Assembly (NCBI GenBank): GCA_008671135.1
Contig: RQAP01000002.1
Coordinates: 1 to 64,000, forward strand
Length of the DNA: 64,000 bases
Source: Collinsella aerofaciens
Lineage (GTDB): Bacteria > Actinomycetota > Coriobacteriia > Coriobacteriales > Coriobacteriaceae
Reading direction: 5' to 3'
Shown here: positions 33,831 to 42,602 of the stretch, piece after piece
How positions within the stretch are numbered: the first letter of the stretch is position 1
Layout of the letters: every line of letters starts with the position of its first letter
Notes under the pieces: model-generated
Told to the model about the DNA's origin: nothing
Databases searched by the model: none
Seen by the model: only the letters and a program-made list of their open reading frames with translations
Made by a program: the position numbers and the translations under genes

Positions 33831-33889
33831 GTTGACGCATCAACGGCGAACGTCCATAATGCGCTTGCATTAAATGTTGATGTATTAAC
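33831..33889 (+). promoter_or_regulatory. Promoter with two matched palindromic operators
   Basis: TTGACG (33832-33837), 17 bp and CATAAT (33855-33860) form a good promoter. The palindromes GTTGACGCATCAAC (33831-33844) and GTTGATGTATTAAC (33876-33889) cover the -35 box and the start region, 45 bp apart. This fits a repressor that binds two sites on one DNA face. The repressor gene is not adjacent. Confidence 0.65.
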
Positions 33890-33909
33890 ATCTTATAGGA
33901 GAATACCGC

Positions 33910-34875
33910 ATGGCTCAAAACGCACGTTCCCATCGAAAGCTCAAGATAGCCGGCATCGTTGCACTGGTGGTTGTCGTTGCGCTGCTCGGATTTGCCGGCA
34001 ACTTTCTGTTTGACTTTGCCCTGAATCCCCAAGCGCCCTACACCATGAAGATGATGCAGGATAGCAAGAACGACAAAGAAGGCGAGCAGCCGGATGCCGA
34101 GGAAACCGAGGCGCGGGCGTGGTTTAAAGAGAATCGCGAGAGCAGCAGCCTCACCGCAGATGACGGAACCGAACTTGCCGCTTGGTATTTTGCCGCCTCG
34201 GAGAACACCCACGATTACGCCGTCTGCCTGCATGGATATACCAACGAGCCCATCGGCATGGCCCGATACGCCAAGCGCTTCCACGACCGCGGCATGAACG
34301 TGCTTGCGCCTGCCGCCCGCGCCCACGAGCGCTCCGGCGGCGACTATATCGGCATGGGCTGGCCCGAGCGCCTCGATATCGTCGCATGGATCGAGCAAAT
34401 CGTTCAGGCTGACCCCGAGGCGCGCATCCTGGTCTTTGGCGAGTCGATGGGTGCAGCAACCGCTATGAACGTGGCGGGAGAATCTCTACCCGCAAACGTG
34501 AAATGTATTATCGAGGACTGTGGTTATACGAGTGTTTGGGACGAGTTTTCTCTGCAGCTCAAGGACGTGTTCGGCCTGCCCAGCTTTCCCTTGCTCGATG
34601 TAGCAAACTTGGTGTGCAACGTGCACGCGGGCTACGACTTTCATAAGGCGAGCAGTGTGGAGCAACTCAAACACGCGACGGTTCCCATGCTGTTTATCCA
34701 CGGCGACCAGGACACCTTTGTGCCGTACGACATGCTCGACCAAAACTACGACGCGTGCGCCAGCAAAGTCAAGCAAAAGCTCACCATCCATGGCGCCACC
34801 CACGCCAAGAGCGCGCAAGTTGACCCCGAGCTCTACTGGAACACAGTCAACAACTTCCTCGACGAGTATTTTTAG
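33910..34875 (+). CDS. Membrane-anchored alpha/beta hydrolase
   Basis: 321 aa. An N-terminal membrane anchor (about 12-34) and an alpha/beta-hydrolase fold, with oxyanion loop H-G-Y, nucleophile elbow G-E-S-M-G, a later Asp in H-G-D-Q-D, and a C-terminal His in G-A-T-H-A-K. So the catalytic triad is complete. The gene has TAGGAG before its ATG, a well-formed promoter with two operators, and a terminator, which suggests a single induced gene. The substrate is unknown. Confidence 0.9.
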   Translation: MAQNARSHRKLKIAGIVALVVVVALLGFAGNFLFDFALNPQAPYTMKMMQDSKNDKEGEQPDAEETEARAWFKENRESSSLTADDGTELAAWYFAASENTHDYAVCLHGYTNEPIGMARYAKRFHDRGMNVLAPAARAHERSGGDYIGMGWPERLDIVAWIEQIVQADPEARILVFGESMGAATAMNVAGESLPANVKCIIEDCGYTSVWDEFSLQLKDVFGLPSFPLLDVANLVCNVHAGYDFHKASSVEQLKHATVPMLFIHGDQDTFVPYDMLDQNYDACASKVKQKLTIHGATHAKSAQVDPELYWNTVNNFLDEYF

Positions 34876-34916
34876 GCAAAAAGCAACGTCTGGGGCTTTA
34901 TCTGACCCCCTATTTT

Positions 34917-35040
34917 CGGAAGTATGCGGAAAAATCTGGAACTGCCGACCAGACCGCAGTTTTACCAACAATTTATCAGGGGTTTTGTTGCCAAAAAACG
35001 TCGTGTGCTCGGCGGTCTCGAAATTTGCCGCATACTTCCG
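34917..35040. repeat. 124-bp palindromic element
   Basis: Ends CGGAAGTATGCGG and CCGCATACTTCCG (13 bp perfect). Similarity between the two halves, read towards the centre, continues in patches for about 50 bp. It is AT-richer than its neighbours and holds no frame. It is MITE-like. Confidence 0.65.
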
Positions 35041-35043
35041 GAA

Positions 35044-35079
35044 AGCCGCCCGTGAGCGCTGTGCCCACGGGCGGCTTTT
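35044..35079 (+). terminator. Intrinsic terminator of the hydrolase gene
   Basis: A 10-bp perfect stem GCCGCCCGTG / CACGGGCGGC is followed by TTTT on the plus strand. Confidence 0.85.
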
Positions 35080-35126
35080 GCTCTACTTGCGCCAGAAAAG
35101 CGCTTCATTTGTCCAATAACTAGGCG

Positions 35127-36332
35127 CTACTTGACCTCGATGAGCTCGTACTTGCTCGTGCCCAGGCCGATCTTCTCGGCGTGTGCGATACAGGCGCGCC
35201 AGTCGGTGTCGGGATGCGTGATGCAGAAGGGGTCCTTGGCCTGCTCGCCCTCCAGATGCTCGTGGTTATGCTCCATCTTGGCGGCGCTATCGGTGAGCTC
35301 GGTGTTGGGCAGCGGCTCGGATGCCATGACGGCATCGGCACAGGCCTGGTCGATGGCGACCGGGTCGAAGCTCGCGAACATGCCGATATCGTTGACGATA
35401 GGCGTGTCGTTTTCGGGATGGCAATCGCAGTTGGGGCTGATATCCATGGCAAGCGAGATGTGGAAGCTCGGGCGGCCGTCGACGACGGCCTTGGTGTACT
35501 CGGCGATCTTGCAGTTGAGCACGTCGGCCGCAGCGTCATAGCCGGGCTTGATGCAGTCCTGGTTGCATGCCGCAATGCAGCGTCCGCAACCCACGCAGCG
35601 ATCGTGGTCGATGGCGGCCACGTGCACCGTGCGGGTGTTGCCGTTGGCAAGCTCGCGCTCGCGGGTATCGTCAAACGAGATGGCGTTGTGCGCACAGATC
35701 TTTTCGCAGGCACGGCAGCCAACGCAGTGCTCGGTCGCGACGTTCGGCTTGCCGGCGGCATGCTGCTCCATCTTGCCGGCACGGCTGCCGCCACCCATGC
35801 CCAGATTCTTCATGGCGCCGCCAAAGCCGGCCTGCTCATGGCCCTTAAAGTGGGTGAGGCTAATCACGATATCGGCATCCATGAGTGCCTGACCGATCTT
35901 GGCCTCGCGCACGTACTCGCCGCCCTCGACCGGGACGAGCGCCTCGTCGGTGCCCTTGAGACCGTCGGCGATGATGATCTGGCAACCCGTGGCATACGGG
36001 GTAAAACCGTTCTGGTAGGCGGTGTCGATGTGCTCGAGCGCGTTTTTGCGGCTACCCACATAGAGCGTGTTGCAGTCGGTGAGGAAGGGCTTGCCGCCCA
36101 GCTCCTTCACGACATCCGCGACGGCGCGAGCGTAGTTGGGGCGCAAAAAGCTCAGGTTGCCCAACTCGCCAAAGTGAATCTTGATGGCGACGAACTTGTT
36201 CTCAAAGTCGATCTGCTCAATTCCGGCGTGACGGATGAGGCGCTTGAGCTTGTCGAGCTGGCTCTCGCGAGCATGCGTGCGCAGGTTGGTGAAGTACACC
36301 TTAGCGGGTGCTGCGGGTGCAGTTGCGGTCAT
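35127..36332 (-). CDS. DUF362 protein with two [4Fe-4S] ferredoxin motifs
   Basis: 401 aa. An N-terminal DUF362 domain (about 10-195) is followed by two C-x2-C-x2-C-x3-C clusters (C-V-G-C-R-A-C-E-K-I-C and C-V-G-C-G-R-C-I-A-A-C, about 205-260) and a second DUF362 part. Proteins of this type are thought to work in electron transfer, without a settled reaction. It is cytosolic. GAGGGG precedes the ATG. A MerR-like promoter lies upstream. It is a single gene. Confidence 0.9.
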   Translation of the reverse strand: MTATAPAAPAKVYFTNLRTHARESQLDKLKRLIRHAGIEQIDFENKFVAIKIHFGELGNLSFLRPNYARAVADVVKELGGKPFLTDCNTLYVGSRKNALEHIDTAYQNGFTPYATGCQIIIADGLKGTDEALVPVEGGEYVREAKIGQALMDADIVISLTHFKGHEQAGFGGAMKNLGMGGGSRAGKMEQHAAGKPNVATEHCVGCRACEKICAHNAISFDDTRERELANGNTRTVHVAAIDHDRCVGCGRCIAACNQDCIKPGYDAAADVLNCKIAEYTKAVVDGRPSFHISLAMDISPNCDCHPENDTPIVNDIGMFASFDPVAIDQACADAVMASEPLPNTELTDSAAKMEHNHEHLEGEQAKDPFCITHPDTDWRACIAHAEKIGLGTSKYELIEVK

Positions 36333-36375
36333 AGATCTATCCCCTCGGTCTATATGGCGTTACAGACATAAGAGG

Positions 36376-36406
36376 ATGGTACCCGTTAAAGTAGGGTCAA
36401 AGTCAA
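36376..36406 (-). promoter_or_regulatory. Promoter with 19-bp spacer (MerR-type layout)
   Basis: On the minus strand TTGACT (36401-36406) and TACCAT (36376-36381) are 19 bp apart, and the spacer holds the short dyad ACCC ... GGGT. A long spacer with a dyad inside is typical of promoters untwisted by MerR-family activators. No merR gene is near. Confidence 0.4.
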
Positions 36407-36412
36407 GCGCGA

Positions 36413-36449
36413 CACCTAGTCATTGGGGACGCTCTTAAATGACTAGGTG
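36413..36449. repeat. 13-nt-loop REP, copy R5
   Basis: Perfect 12-bp arms CACCTAGTCATT / AATGACTAGGTG around GGGGACGCTCTTA. It ends two bases from the stop of the permease gene at 36451. Confidence 0.85.
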
Positions 36450-36450
36450 G

Positions 36451-37656
36451 CTAGACGCGGAATTTGGTGCGTGCGAGGGCGAGGCCTGCGGCGGCGATGG
36501 CCACGGCGAAGAGTGCCGTGACGCCCAGGTCGCAGGCGATGTCGCCCAGCACGGTGGACGTTAAATCCGAGGCGAGTGCCTTGCTGATCGCGTCGTTCAC
36601 CCAATATGTCGGCACAAAATGCGCCACGGTCTGCACGGCCGAGCCCATGAGCGACAGCGGCATCCAGGCGCCGCCCAAAAACGTCATGAGCATGCCAAGC
36701 AGGTTGCCCACGCCGTTGAGCAGTTCCTCGCGCGCGCCCAAGCTCGACAACGTAAAGCCAACGGCCAGAGGCGTGCACGCCAGGGCAAACGTCGCCGCCA
36801 GCGCCAGACACACACGACCCACGCCGACCTCGGCAACCGCGCCGGCAAAGCCCACGACACCCATCATGCTCGACACAAACCAGATGCAGACGGTGAGCAC
36901 CGCGGCAGCCGCGAACACGGCAAGCGAACGCTGGCGCTCGGAGACCGGACCGGCCTCCATGCGGCGTACGCGCTCGGGCTCGTTCATGCCCGAGAACACC
37001 AGTCCCACCGACACGATGACCGACGAGATAATCGCGTACGCGCCAAAGTTGAAGTACGACTCGAGCGTGGCGGCGGCAGTCGAGTCGACCTTGACCTGCT
37101 CGACCTGAACCTCCGCGCGCTTTGCAGCCGCGTGCTCGGCGGCCTTGGCGACATCGCCGTCAGAAGCAGCGGGCTCAAGCGCCGCCGCAGCACCCGCGAG
37201 CGAGATCCAGCGCGAGGCCTCGGCAGACGAAAGCGCCGCCGCCATGGTACCAGCGCCGTAGGTCACATCGAGCTTGGGCAGAGACTCCCCCGCGCGGGCG
37301 GCTGCAACGAGGTCGTCCTCAAACCCCTCCGGGATAAAGAACACGCAGTCGGCGCTGCCCTTGGCGCTGTTGCTCTTGGCGAGCGCATCCGCAAGGTCGT
37401 ACGCATCGTCGCCGACGCCCGTGACCAGCTCAAAACGCGAACCCAGATGCTTGGTAAGCGCACGCGAAAGGTCGCTGTCGTCGCGGTCGACCACGATCAC
37501 GTTGGCATCGTAGGGCTTGTACTCGGTGAGCTGCGACGAGTTCCAGCTCACCGATGCCGCGATGAATACGCCCATGAGCGAGATGAACACCGTATAGATG
37601 AGCAGGTAGAACGGGTGCGCCAGCGCCATGCGAAGCGCGGTCTTAAAGGTGCTCAT
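36451..37656 (-). CDS. ABC-2 type exporter permease (second subunit)
   Basis: 401 aa. One N-terminal membrane segment, a large outside domain (about 35-205) and five C-terminal segments: the ABC-2/YhgE-like layout of drug or lipid exporters. The start at 37654-37656 follows AAGGAG and overlaps the end of the other permease gene by 14 bases, so they are co-translated. Together with the ATPase at 38840 they form one export system, transcribed away from a two-component system. Confidence 0.9.
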   Translation of the reverse strand: MSTFKTALRMALAHPFYLLIYTVFISLMGVFIAASVSWNSSQLTEYKPYDANVIVVDRDDSDLSRALTKHLGSRFELVTGVGDDAYDLADALAKSNSAKGSADCVFFIPEGFEDDLVAAARAGESLPKLDVTYGAGTMAAALSSAEASRWISLAGAAAALEPAASDGDVAKAAEHAAAKRAEVQVEQVKVDSTAAATLESYFNFGAYAIISSVIVSVGLVFSGMNEPERVRRMEAGPVSERQRSLAVFAAAAVLTVCIWFVSSMMGVVGFAGAVAEVGVGRVCLALAATFALACTPLAVGFTLSSLGAREELLNGVGNLLGMLMTFLGGAWMPLSLMGSAVQTVAHFVPTYWVNDAISKALASDLTSTVLGDIACDLGVTALFAVAIAAAGLALARTKFRV

Positions 37657-38830
37657 AGCGGCTCCTTCCAAAGATCAGCGTGGCGGCGGCAACGAACAGC
37701 AGCGCCATAAGGACCAGTGCGCCGGCGCGAACGGCAAAGGGGCCCAGGTCCTCAAAGAAATACAGGCGGTTGAACATGTCGCAGATAAGCTTGACGGGGT
37801 TGAGCCAGCACTCGGCAGGGCAGGCGCGGGCGACGTCGTCGGCAAGCGCCATCGCCGGCTCGCCGTAGAGGCCGGCGAACAGGGCGCACGTGGTAGCAAA
37901 GCCCGTAAGGATGCCGGACTTGGACGCCTTGCCGCCCTTAACGGGAAGCGTGCCCACAAAGAGCCCCAGGCCCGTGGCGGCAAGCGCGGAAGCGGCGCCG
38001 CCCACCAGACACAGTCCCTCGCGCCCGCCAAAGTCGACGCCCACGACCAGGCGCACATAGCCAATCGCGATCGTCATCGAGGCGAAGGAGACCAGCCACG
38101 AGCCGACAAAGATGCCGGCCAGCGACGCCGTCTTGGAAAGGCCGCCCACGCAGCGGCGCGCGCCAAGGCCCGACAGATTGGGCTGCAAATCGACGACGCT
38201 CAAGGCAGCAAACTCGGCAGACATCATCGCAACCAGGCCAAAGAGCGCGTAGTAGTAGATGACCGTGCCATCGGGCGTGGTGCGCGTCAGGCTAACGCGG
38301 CGGGTGCCGCCCTCTAGCGACAGGGCGCGCGCAACCGCCTCCGGGTCGGCGAGCGCCGCCGGGTTGTCCTGGGCAATCTGGGGCATGAGCTCGGCATTTT
38401 GTGTATACGAGCTTGCCACCGTCTCCAGAATGCTGCGGTCGGTGAGCACCGTCGACGCACGTGAGCTGTCGTAACTCGATAGCAGCGTGAGTTTGGGCGT
38501 GCCTGCATCGTCGACCGTATAGATGCCCGCGACCTCGCCGGCCTTGAGCGCACGGTTCGCATCGGCCGCGTCGTCGCACTCGTGGATCTCAAGCAGTCGG
38601 TCGTCGCCTTCCTTGGCAAGCGACGTCGCCACGTCCTTAAAGGTCGAGGCGTCCCAGGCCTCGTCCGCCACGACGGCAACCGGCACCGGGTCGACCGTGC
38701 CGTCAGAGCTCAGGTTCGCAAACATAAACATGAACATCGTGGAAAGCGCGACGGGAAAGAGAGCGCCCCAGACCCACGTGCTCGGCCGGCGCAGCAGCGT
38801 CTTGACCGTAATGATAATGGCGTTGAACAT
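37643..38830 (-). CDS. ABC-2 type exporter permease (first subunit)
   Basis: 395 aa, the same build as the other permease: one N-terminal segment, an extracellular domain and a C-terminal membrane bundle. It probably forms a heterodimer with that protein. It starts nine bases after the ATPase gene ends. The substrate cannot be read from the sequence. Confidence 0.9.
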   Translation of the reverse strand: MFNAIIITVKTLLRRPSTWVWGALFPVALSTMFMFMFANLSSDGTVDPVPVAVVADEAWDASTFKDVATSLAKEGDDRLLEIHECDDAADANRALKAGEVAGIYTVDDAGTPKLTLLSSYDSSRASTVLTDRSILETVASSYTQNAELMPQIAQDNPAALADPEAVARALSLEGGTRRVSLTRTTPDGTVIYYYALFGLVAMMSAEFAALSVVDLQPNLSGLGARRCVGGLSKTASLAGIFVGSWLVSFASMTIAIGYVRLVVGVDFGGREGLCLVGGAASALAATGLGLFVGTLPVKGGKASKSGILTGFATTCALFAGLYGEPAMALADDVARACPAECWLNPVKLICDMFNRLYFFEDLGPFAVRAGALVLMALLFVAAATLIFGRSRYEHL

Positions 38831-38839
38831 GGCTGCCCC

Positions 38840-39778
38840 CTAGTCGCGCAGCTCGCGGCCGGTGATCTCGAGGAACACATCGTTGAGGGTCGGCGGCTCG
38901 CTCCACACGCGGCCGAGCGCCACGTCGGCAGCACGCAGCGTGTCAAGGATGTCAACCAAGTTGTGCGGGCTCGCCTCGCAGGTGCAGACGAGCTCGCCGC
39001 CGGACAGCTCGACGCTGAGCACGTGCTCGTGGGCGCGCAGGCGCTCGACTGTGGCGGCCTCGACGGCGCCGACCTCGACAGTCACGCGCTCGCCCATCTG
39101 AATCATGCGCTTGAGCTCGTCGTTGGTGCCCTGCGCCAGCACGCGGCCGCCGTCCATGATCATGATGCGGCTGCAAATCTGCTCGACTTCCTCCATGTAA
39201 TGGCTGGTATACACCACCGTGGCGCCCTCGTCGCGCAGGCGGCAGATGCCCTCCAGGATGGCGTTGCGGCTCTGCGGGTCGACCGCCACCGTGGGCTCGT
39301 CAAAGAAGATGAGCTCGGGCTTGTGCGCGATGCCGCAGGCGATGTTGAGCCGGCGCGCCAGGCCGCCCGAGAGCTTGCCGGGGCGGAACTTGGTAAAGTC
39401 GCCCAGCCCGACAAAGTCGATCGCCTCGTCTACCAGCGCGCGGCGGCGCTTGCGGTCGTTAACGTAAAGGCTGCAGAAATAGTCGATGTTCTCGCGCACG
39501 GTGAGTTCGTCGAACACCGCCACCTGCTGCGGCACCACGCCGATGCGACGCTTGAGGTCGTAGCGGGCGGGCGTCATGGGCTCGCCGAATAGCTCGATGG
39601 TGCCTTTGTCGTAGGCAAGCAGCTGCAGGATGCAGTTGATGGACGTAGTCTTGCCCGAGCCGTTGGGGCCCAGCAGGCCAAAGATCTCGCCGGGGGCGAT
39701 GCTCAAGTTAAAGTGGTCGAGCGCAATAAGATCGTCATAGCGCTTGACGAGGTTTTCGACGTGGACGATGTCTGTCAT
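38840..39778 (-). CDS. ABC transporter ATP-binding protein
   Basis: 312 aa. Walker A G-P-N-G-S-G-K-T, a Q-loop, signature L-S-G-G-L-A-R-R, Walker B L-I-F-F-D-E-P-T and the switch His are all present. The C-terminal 90 residues match those of DrrA-type exporter ATPases. The start at 39776-39778 follows AAGGG. It is the first gene of the exporter operon. About 210 bases separate it from the divergent histidine kinase gene. Confidence 0.93.
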   Translation of the reverse strand: MTDIVHVENLVKRYDDLIALDHFNLSIAPGEIFGLLGPNGSGKTTSINCILQLLAYDKGTIELFGEPMTPARYDLKRRIGVVPQQVAVFDELTVRENIDYFCSLYVNDRKRRRALVDEAIDFVGLGDFTKFRPGKLSGGLARRLNIACGIAHKPELIFFDEPTVAVDPQSRNAILEGICRLRDEGATVVYTSHYMEEVEQICSRIMIMDGGRVLAQGTNDELKRMIQMGERVTVEVGAVEAATVERLRAHEHVLSVELSGGELVCTCEASPHNLVDILDTLRAADVALGRVWSEPPTLNDVFLEITGRELRD

Positions 39779-39988
39779 GAGGCGGCCCTTCCGTTGATTG
39801 CGGCCCGGTACGATTGCATCATCGCAGGAGCCGCCGGCGCGCACCAGTGAGCTTTGTCACGAGTGCGAGGGGGCGGAGGCGAAACCCCGCTCCCGCGAGC
39901 GATCGACGCCGCTTTGCCGCACGGGAGGAATGTCACGGTTGCCCCGGGCGGCCCCTCCACCACGCGCAGCTTCGCGTACAATACCCGT

Positions 39989-41134
39989 ATGAACAGGCTT
40001 TTCGACAAATCGATTGTGCTGGCGTGCTGCATCGCAGCCGCCGTGGGCCTTGCTGTGGACGCCCGCCTGGTCGCGGCGTTTTGCCTTGGCGTTATTGCCA
40101 CTTCGCTGGCCGAGCTCGCGCAGAAGGATCGCACGCGCCGTGCAAGCGAGGCCGCAAGTTACGCTTACATCATCGCGGCTGTCTTCGTGCCGCCGTTTGT
40201 GCCGTTTGCGCCTCTCGCCCTCTATGACATCGCGCGGCACATGCGCCGTGAGCACGCCTGGGTCGCGCTGGACATTGGCTCCGTCTTTGCTTTTGCGCTC
40301 ATTGCGGACCTACGCGCCGACGCGCTCACCGCCCGAACGCTCCTGCTGACCGCCATCCTTTCGGTTGCCGCCACCTTGTTATCGCTACGTACCGCCCAGT
40401 TGGAGCGCGAGCAGCAGCGCATGCGTCGCATCCGCGACGAGCTGCAGGAACGAGCCCTCGCGCTCGAGGCGCGCAACCGCGATCTTGCCGACCGCCAGGA
40501 CTACGAAGTCGAGCTCGCGACACTCGCCGAACGCGCCCGCATCGCGCGCGAGATCCACGATAACGTCGGGCACCAACTCACGCGCGCCTCACTGCAGGCC
40601 GAAGCCCTGCGCGTGGTCCACGCCGACGAGCCCGGCGTCGCCGCCGATTTCGCCGACGTCAAACGCACGGTTGACGAGGCGCTCCAGCTCGTGCGCACCA
40701 GCGTCCACGCGCTCAACGACAACGCCGTCGACCTTTCCGTGCAGCTCGAACGCATTGTTGAAGGCGCACGCTCGGACGGCGGCCCGCAGATTGAGCTTGA
40801 AGTTATGACCGAGCATACACCCGCAAACGTCGCCAACTGCTTTGCGGCGGTCCTGCGCGAGGCGCTCTCCAACACCATGCGCCACGCTTGCGCCCAGACC
40901 GTCACCGTACGATGCATGGAGCATCCGTCGTTTTACCAGCTCATCGTTACCGACGATGGCGCGGGCGGGGTCCGAGCAAGCAGCCGCGGTGCCGCGGAGG
41001 GCATGGGGCTCGCCTCCATGCGCGAGCGCATCGAGGCGCTTGGCGGCACCTTCACCGCCGGCTCGCGTGCCAGCGCCGGCGGCTGGCGCGTGTTTGCCAC
41101 CGTTCCCAAACAGCAAGGAGATGAGGGCCGATGA
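39989..41134 (+). CDS. Sensor histidine kinase (HisKA_3 type)
   Basis: 381 aa. Four or five N-terminal membrane segments (about 8-140), a coiled coil, the phospho-acceptor block A-R-E-I-H-D-N-V-G-H-Q-L, and an ATPase with N-box (E-A-L-S-N-T-M-R-H) and the G-box G-M-G-L-A-S-M-R-E-R. The ATG at 39989 comes seven bases after TACAAT, so the mRNA is probably leaderless. Upstream in-frame codons lack both a ribosome site and the membrane start. It is divergent from the exporter it may control. Confidence 0.88.
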   Translation: MNRLFDKSIVLACCIAAAVGLAVDARLVAAFCLGVIATSLAELAQKDRTRRASEAASYAYIIAAVFVPPFVPFAPLALYDIARHMRREHAWVALDIGSVFAFALIADLRADALTARTLLLTAILSVAATLLSLRTAQLEREQQRMRRIRDELQERALALEARNRDLADRQDYEVELATLAERARIAREIHDNVGHQLTRASLQAEALRVVHADEPGVAADFADVKRTVDEALQLVRTSVHALNDNAVDLSVQLERIVEGARSDGGPQIELEVMTEHTPANVANCFAAVLREALSNTMRHACAQTVTVRCMEHPSFYQLIVTDDGAGGVRASSRGAAEGMGLASMRERIEALGGTFTAGSRASAGGWRVFATVPKQQGDEGR

Positions 41135-41760
41135 GGCTCATCGTTGTCGACGACGACCGCTTGGTGGTCGATTCGCTCAAGATTATCCTGGGCGCCCAGC
41201 CGCAGATCGAAGTGGTGGACACCGGTGCCAACGGCAACGATGCGGTTTCGCTCTATGTCGAACACGCGCCCGATATCACACTGCTCGACATTCAGATGCC
41301 GGGGCGTGACGGACTTTCGGCGGCACGCGAGATCCTTGAGCGCGACCATTCGGCGCGCGTGGTGTTTCTGACGACATTCTCGGATGACGAGTACATTGTG
41401 TCGGCGCTCAAGCTCGGCGCCCGCGGCTACCTGATCAAGACCGATGTCGCCGCCATTCCGCCGGCGTTGGCGCAGGTCATGGACGGTAAACGCATACTCG
41501 AGGGCAAGGCGATCGAGGACATCGATTTTGACGGAACGGGCGTTGAGGCGGGCACACTCCGCCGACCCGCGGCCTTCGCCAGCCTAACCGACCGCGAGTT
41601 CGAAGTCGCCGAGCTCATCGCCCGCGGCCTCGACAACAAGGAGATCGCCGCCACCGCCTACATGGGCGAAGGCACCGTGCGCAACCACATCAGCTCGATC
41701 CTTGCCAAAATGGGCCTACGCAACCGCACACAGATCGCCATTGCCTACCTGCGAGGGTAA
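41131..41760 (+). CDS. NarL/LuxR-type response regulator
   Basis: 209 aa. Receiver domain with D-D-D near the start, the phospho-acceptor Asp in I-T-L-L-D-I-Q-M-P-G, the switch Thr in L-T-T-F and a Lys in I-K-T, followed by a LuxR helix-turn-helix (about 145-205). The start overlaps the kinase stop (ATGA). With the kinase it probably regulates the divergent exporter, as in LiaRS- or DesKR-like systems. Confidence 0.93.
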   Translation: MRLIVVDDDRLVVDSLKIILGAQPQIEVVDTGANGNDAVSLYVEHAPDITLLDIQMPGRDGLSAAREILERDHSARVVFLTTFSDDEYIVSALKLGARGYLIKTDVAAIPPALAQVMDGKRILEGKAIEDIDFDGTGVEAGTLRRPAAFASLTDREFEVAELIARGLDNKEIAATAYMGEGTVRNHISSILAKMGLRNRTQIAIAYLRG

Positions 41761-41821
41761 TTACCCAACGACCGACCGCCCCGGCATAGCAAAATGGCTG
41801 TTATCGATTTGATGCCATTTC

Positions 41822-41973
41822 AAAACTACGCCGGATTACGGGGCTAAAGCCGGAGCCCTCATCCATACCCACGTTTTCTGCAAAATGACGGCTCGTCTAC
41901 CTGCGGTTTTATTCTTGCAACTATCGACATGGTTGGGGGTTCGCGATTCAGCCCCGTAAACCGACATAGTTTT
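41822..41973. repeat. 152-bp palindromic element, copy A
   Basis: Outer arms of about 24 bp (AAAACTACGCCGGATTACGG side) pair with three mismatches. The core contains CTACCTGCGGTTTT. Copies B, C and D have exactly the same length. The gap 41761-42602 holds these three elements plus linkers that are also similar to each other, and no gene. Confidence 0.85.
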
Positions 41974-42059
41974 GGAACAGTGGGGTCACATACCGACACC
42001 CCGCAAGCCGTACGGAGCCAAAAATGATCCGTTTTCCTCCGTCCCCAACGGATCAACTC

Positions 42060-42211
42060 AAAACTATGCCGGTTTACTACGATGAAACGCCCACCTTCGA
42101 CCACGGCAAATTGCGCGCTTGCAAAACCGCGGGTAGAACGCTTGCAATAATTAGAAAAATGCAGTCATGGTCGGGAATGTCGAATTCATCGTAGTAAACC
42201 GGCATAGTTTT
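42060..42211. repeat. 152-bp palindromic element, copy B
   Basis: 27-bp perfect outer arms beginning AAAACTATGCCGG and continuing TTTACTACGATGAA. The core motif AAAACCGCGGGTAGAACGC is reverse-oriented compared with copy C. Confidence 0.88.
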
Positions 42212-42307
42212 GTTCGGGCGGCCTTGCACGAGTGCCTCCGCAAGCCTCGCGGGACCAAAATGATCCCTTTTCTTCCGCTCGCGGAGATCGGCTGACGGCG
42301 CCCGCCA

Positions 42308-42459
42308 CGAAATCGGCCCATCTACTACGTTTGACTCGATACCCCCGACCATACCTCTGTTTTTCAGAAAACCGCAGGCGTTCTACCTGCGGTTTTGTTT
42401 TTGTGTTTTTCAGCATGGTCGGGAACAGGCAGTCAAACGTAGTAGATGGGCCGGTTCCA
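42308..42459. repeat. 152-bp palindromic element, copy C
   Basis: 23-bp perfect arms CGGCCCATCTACTACG... plus weaker outer pairs. The core has AAAACCGCAGG / CCTGCGGTTTT followed by GTTTTTGTGTTTTT, so it could also terminate transcription on the plus strand. Arm sequence differs from copies A, B and D on both sides. Confidence 0.88.
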
Positions 42460-42602
42460 TGGCAAGCCCTTCTCGCCTACGCACAAAAGCGCCGCCACGG
42501 AGAAGGGAGATGTCTCCGTGGCGGCTGGGGGTGGGGCGGGGCTATGTTTTGGCTCCCCGCCAGCGGCCCGGGGCCTTTTGGCCCCGGGCGCTGTCAGCGC
42601 GC

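Noticed and set aside
41761..42602. Small protein genes within the 152-bp repeats
   Set aside because: The short frames there differ between copies and lack ribosome sites. What is conserved is the pairing, not a reading frame.
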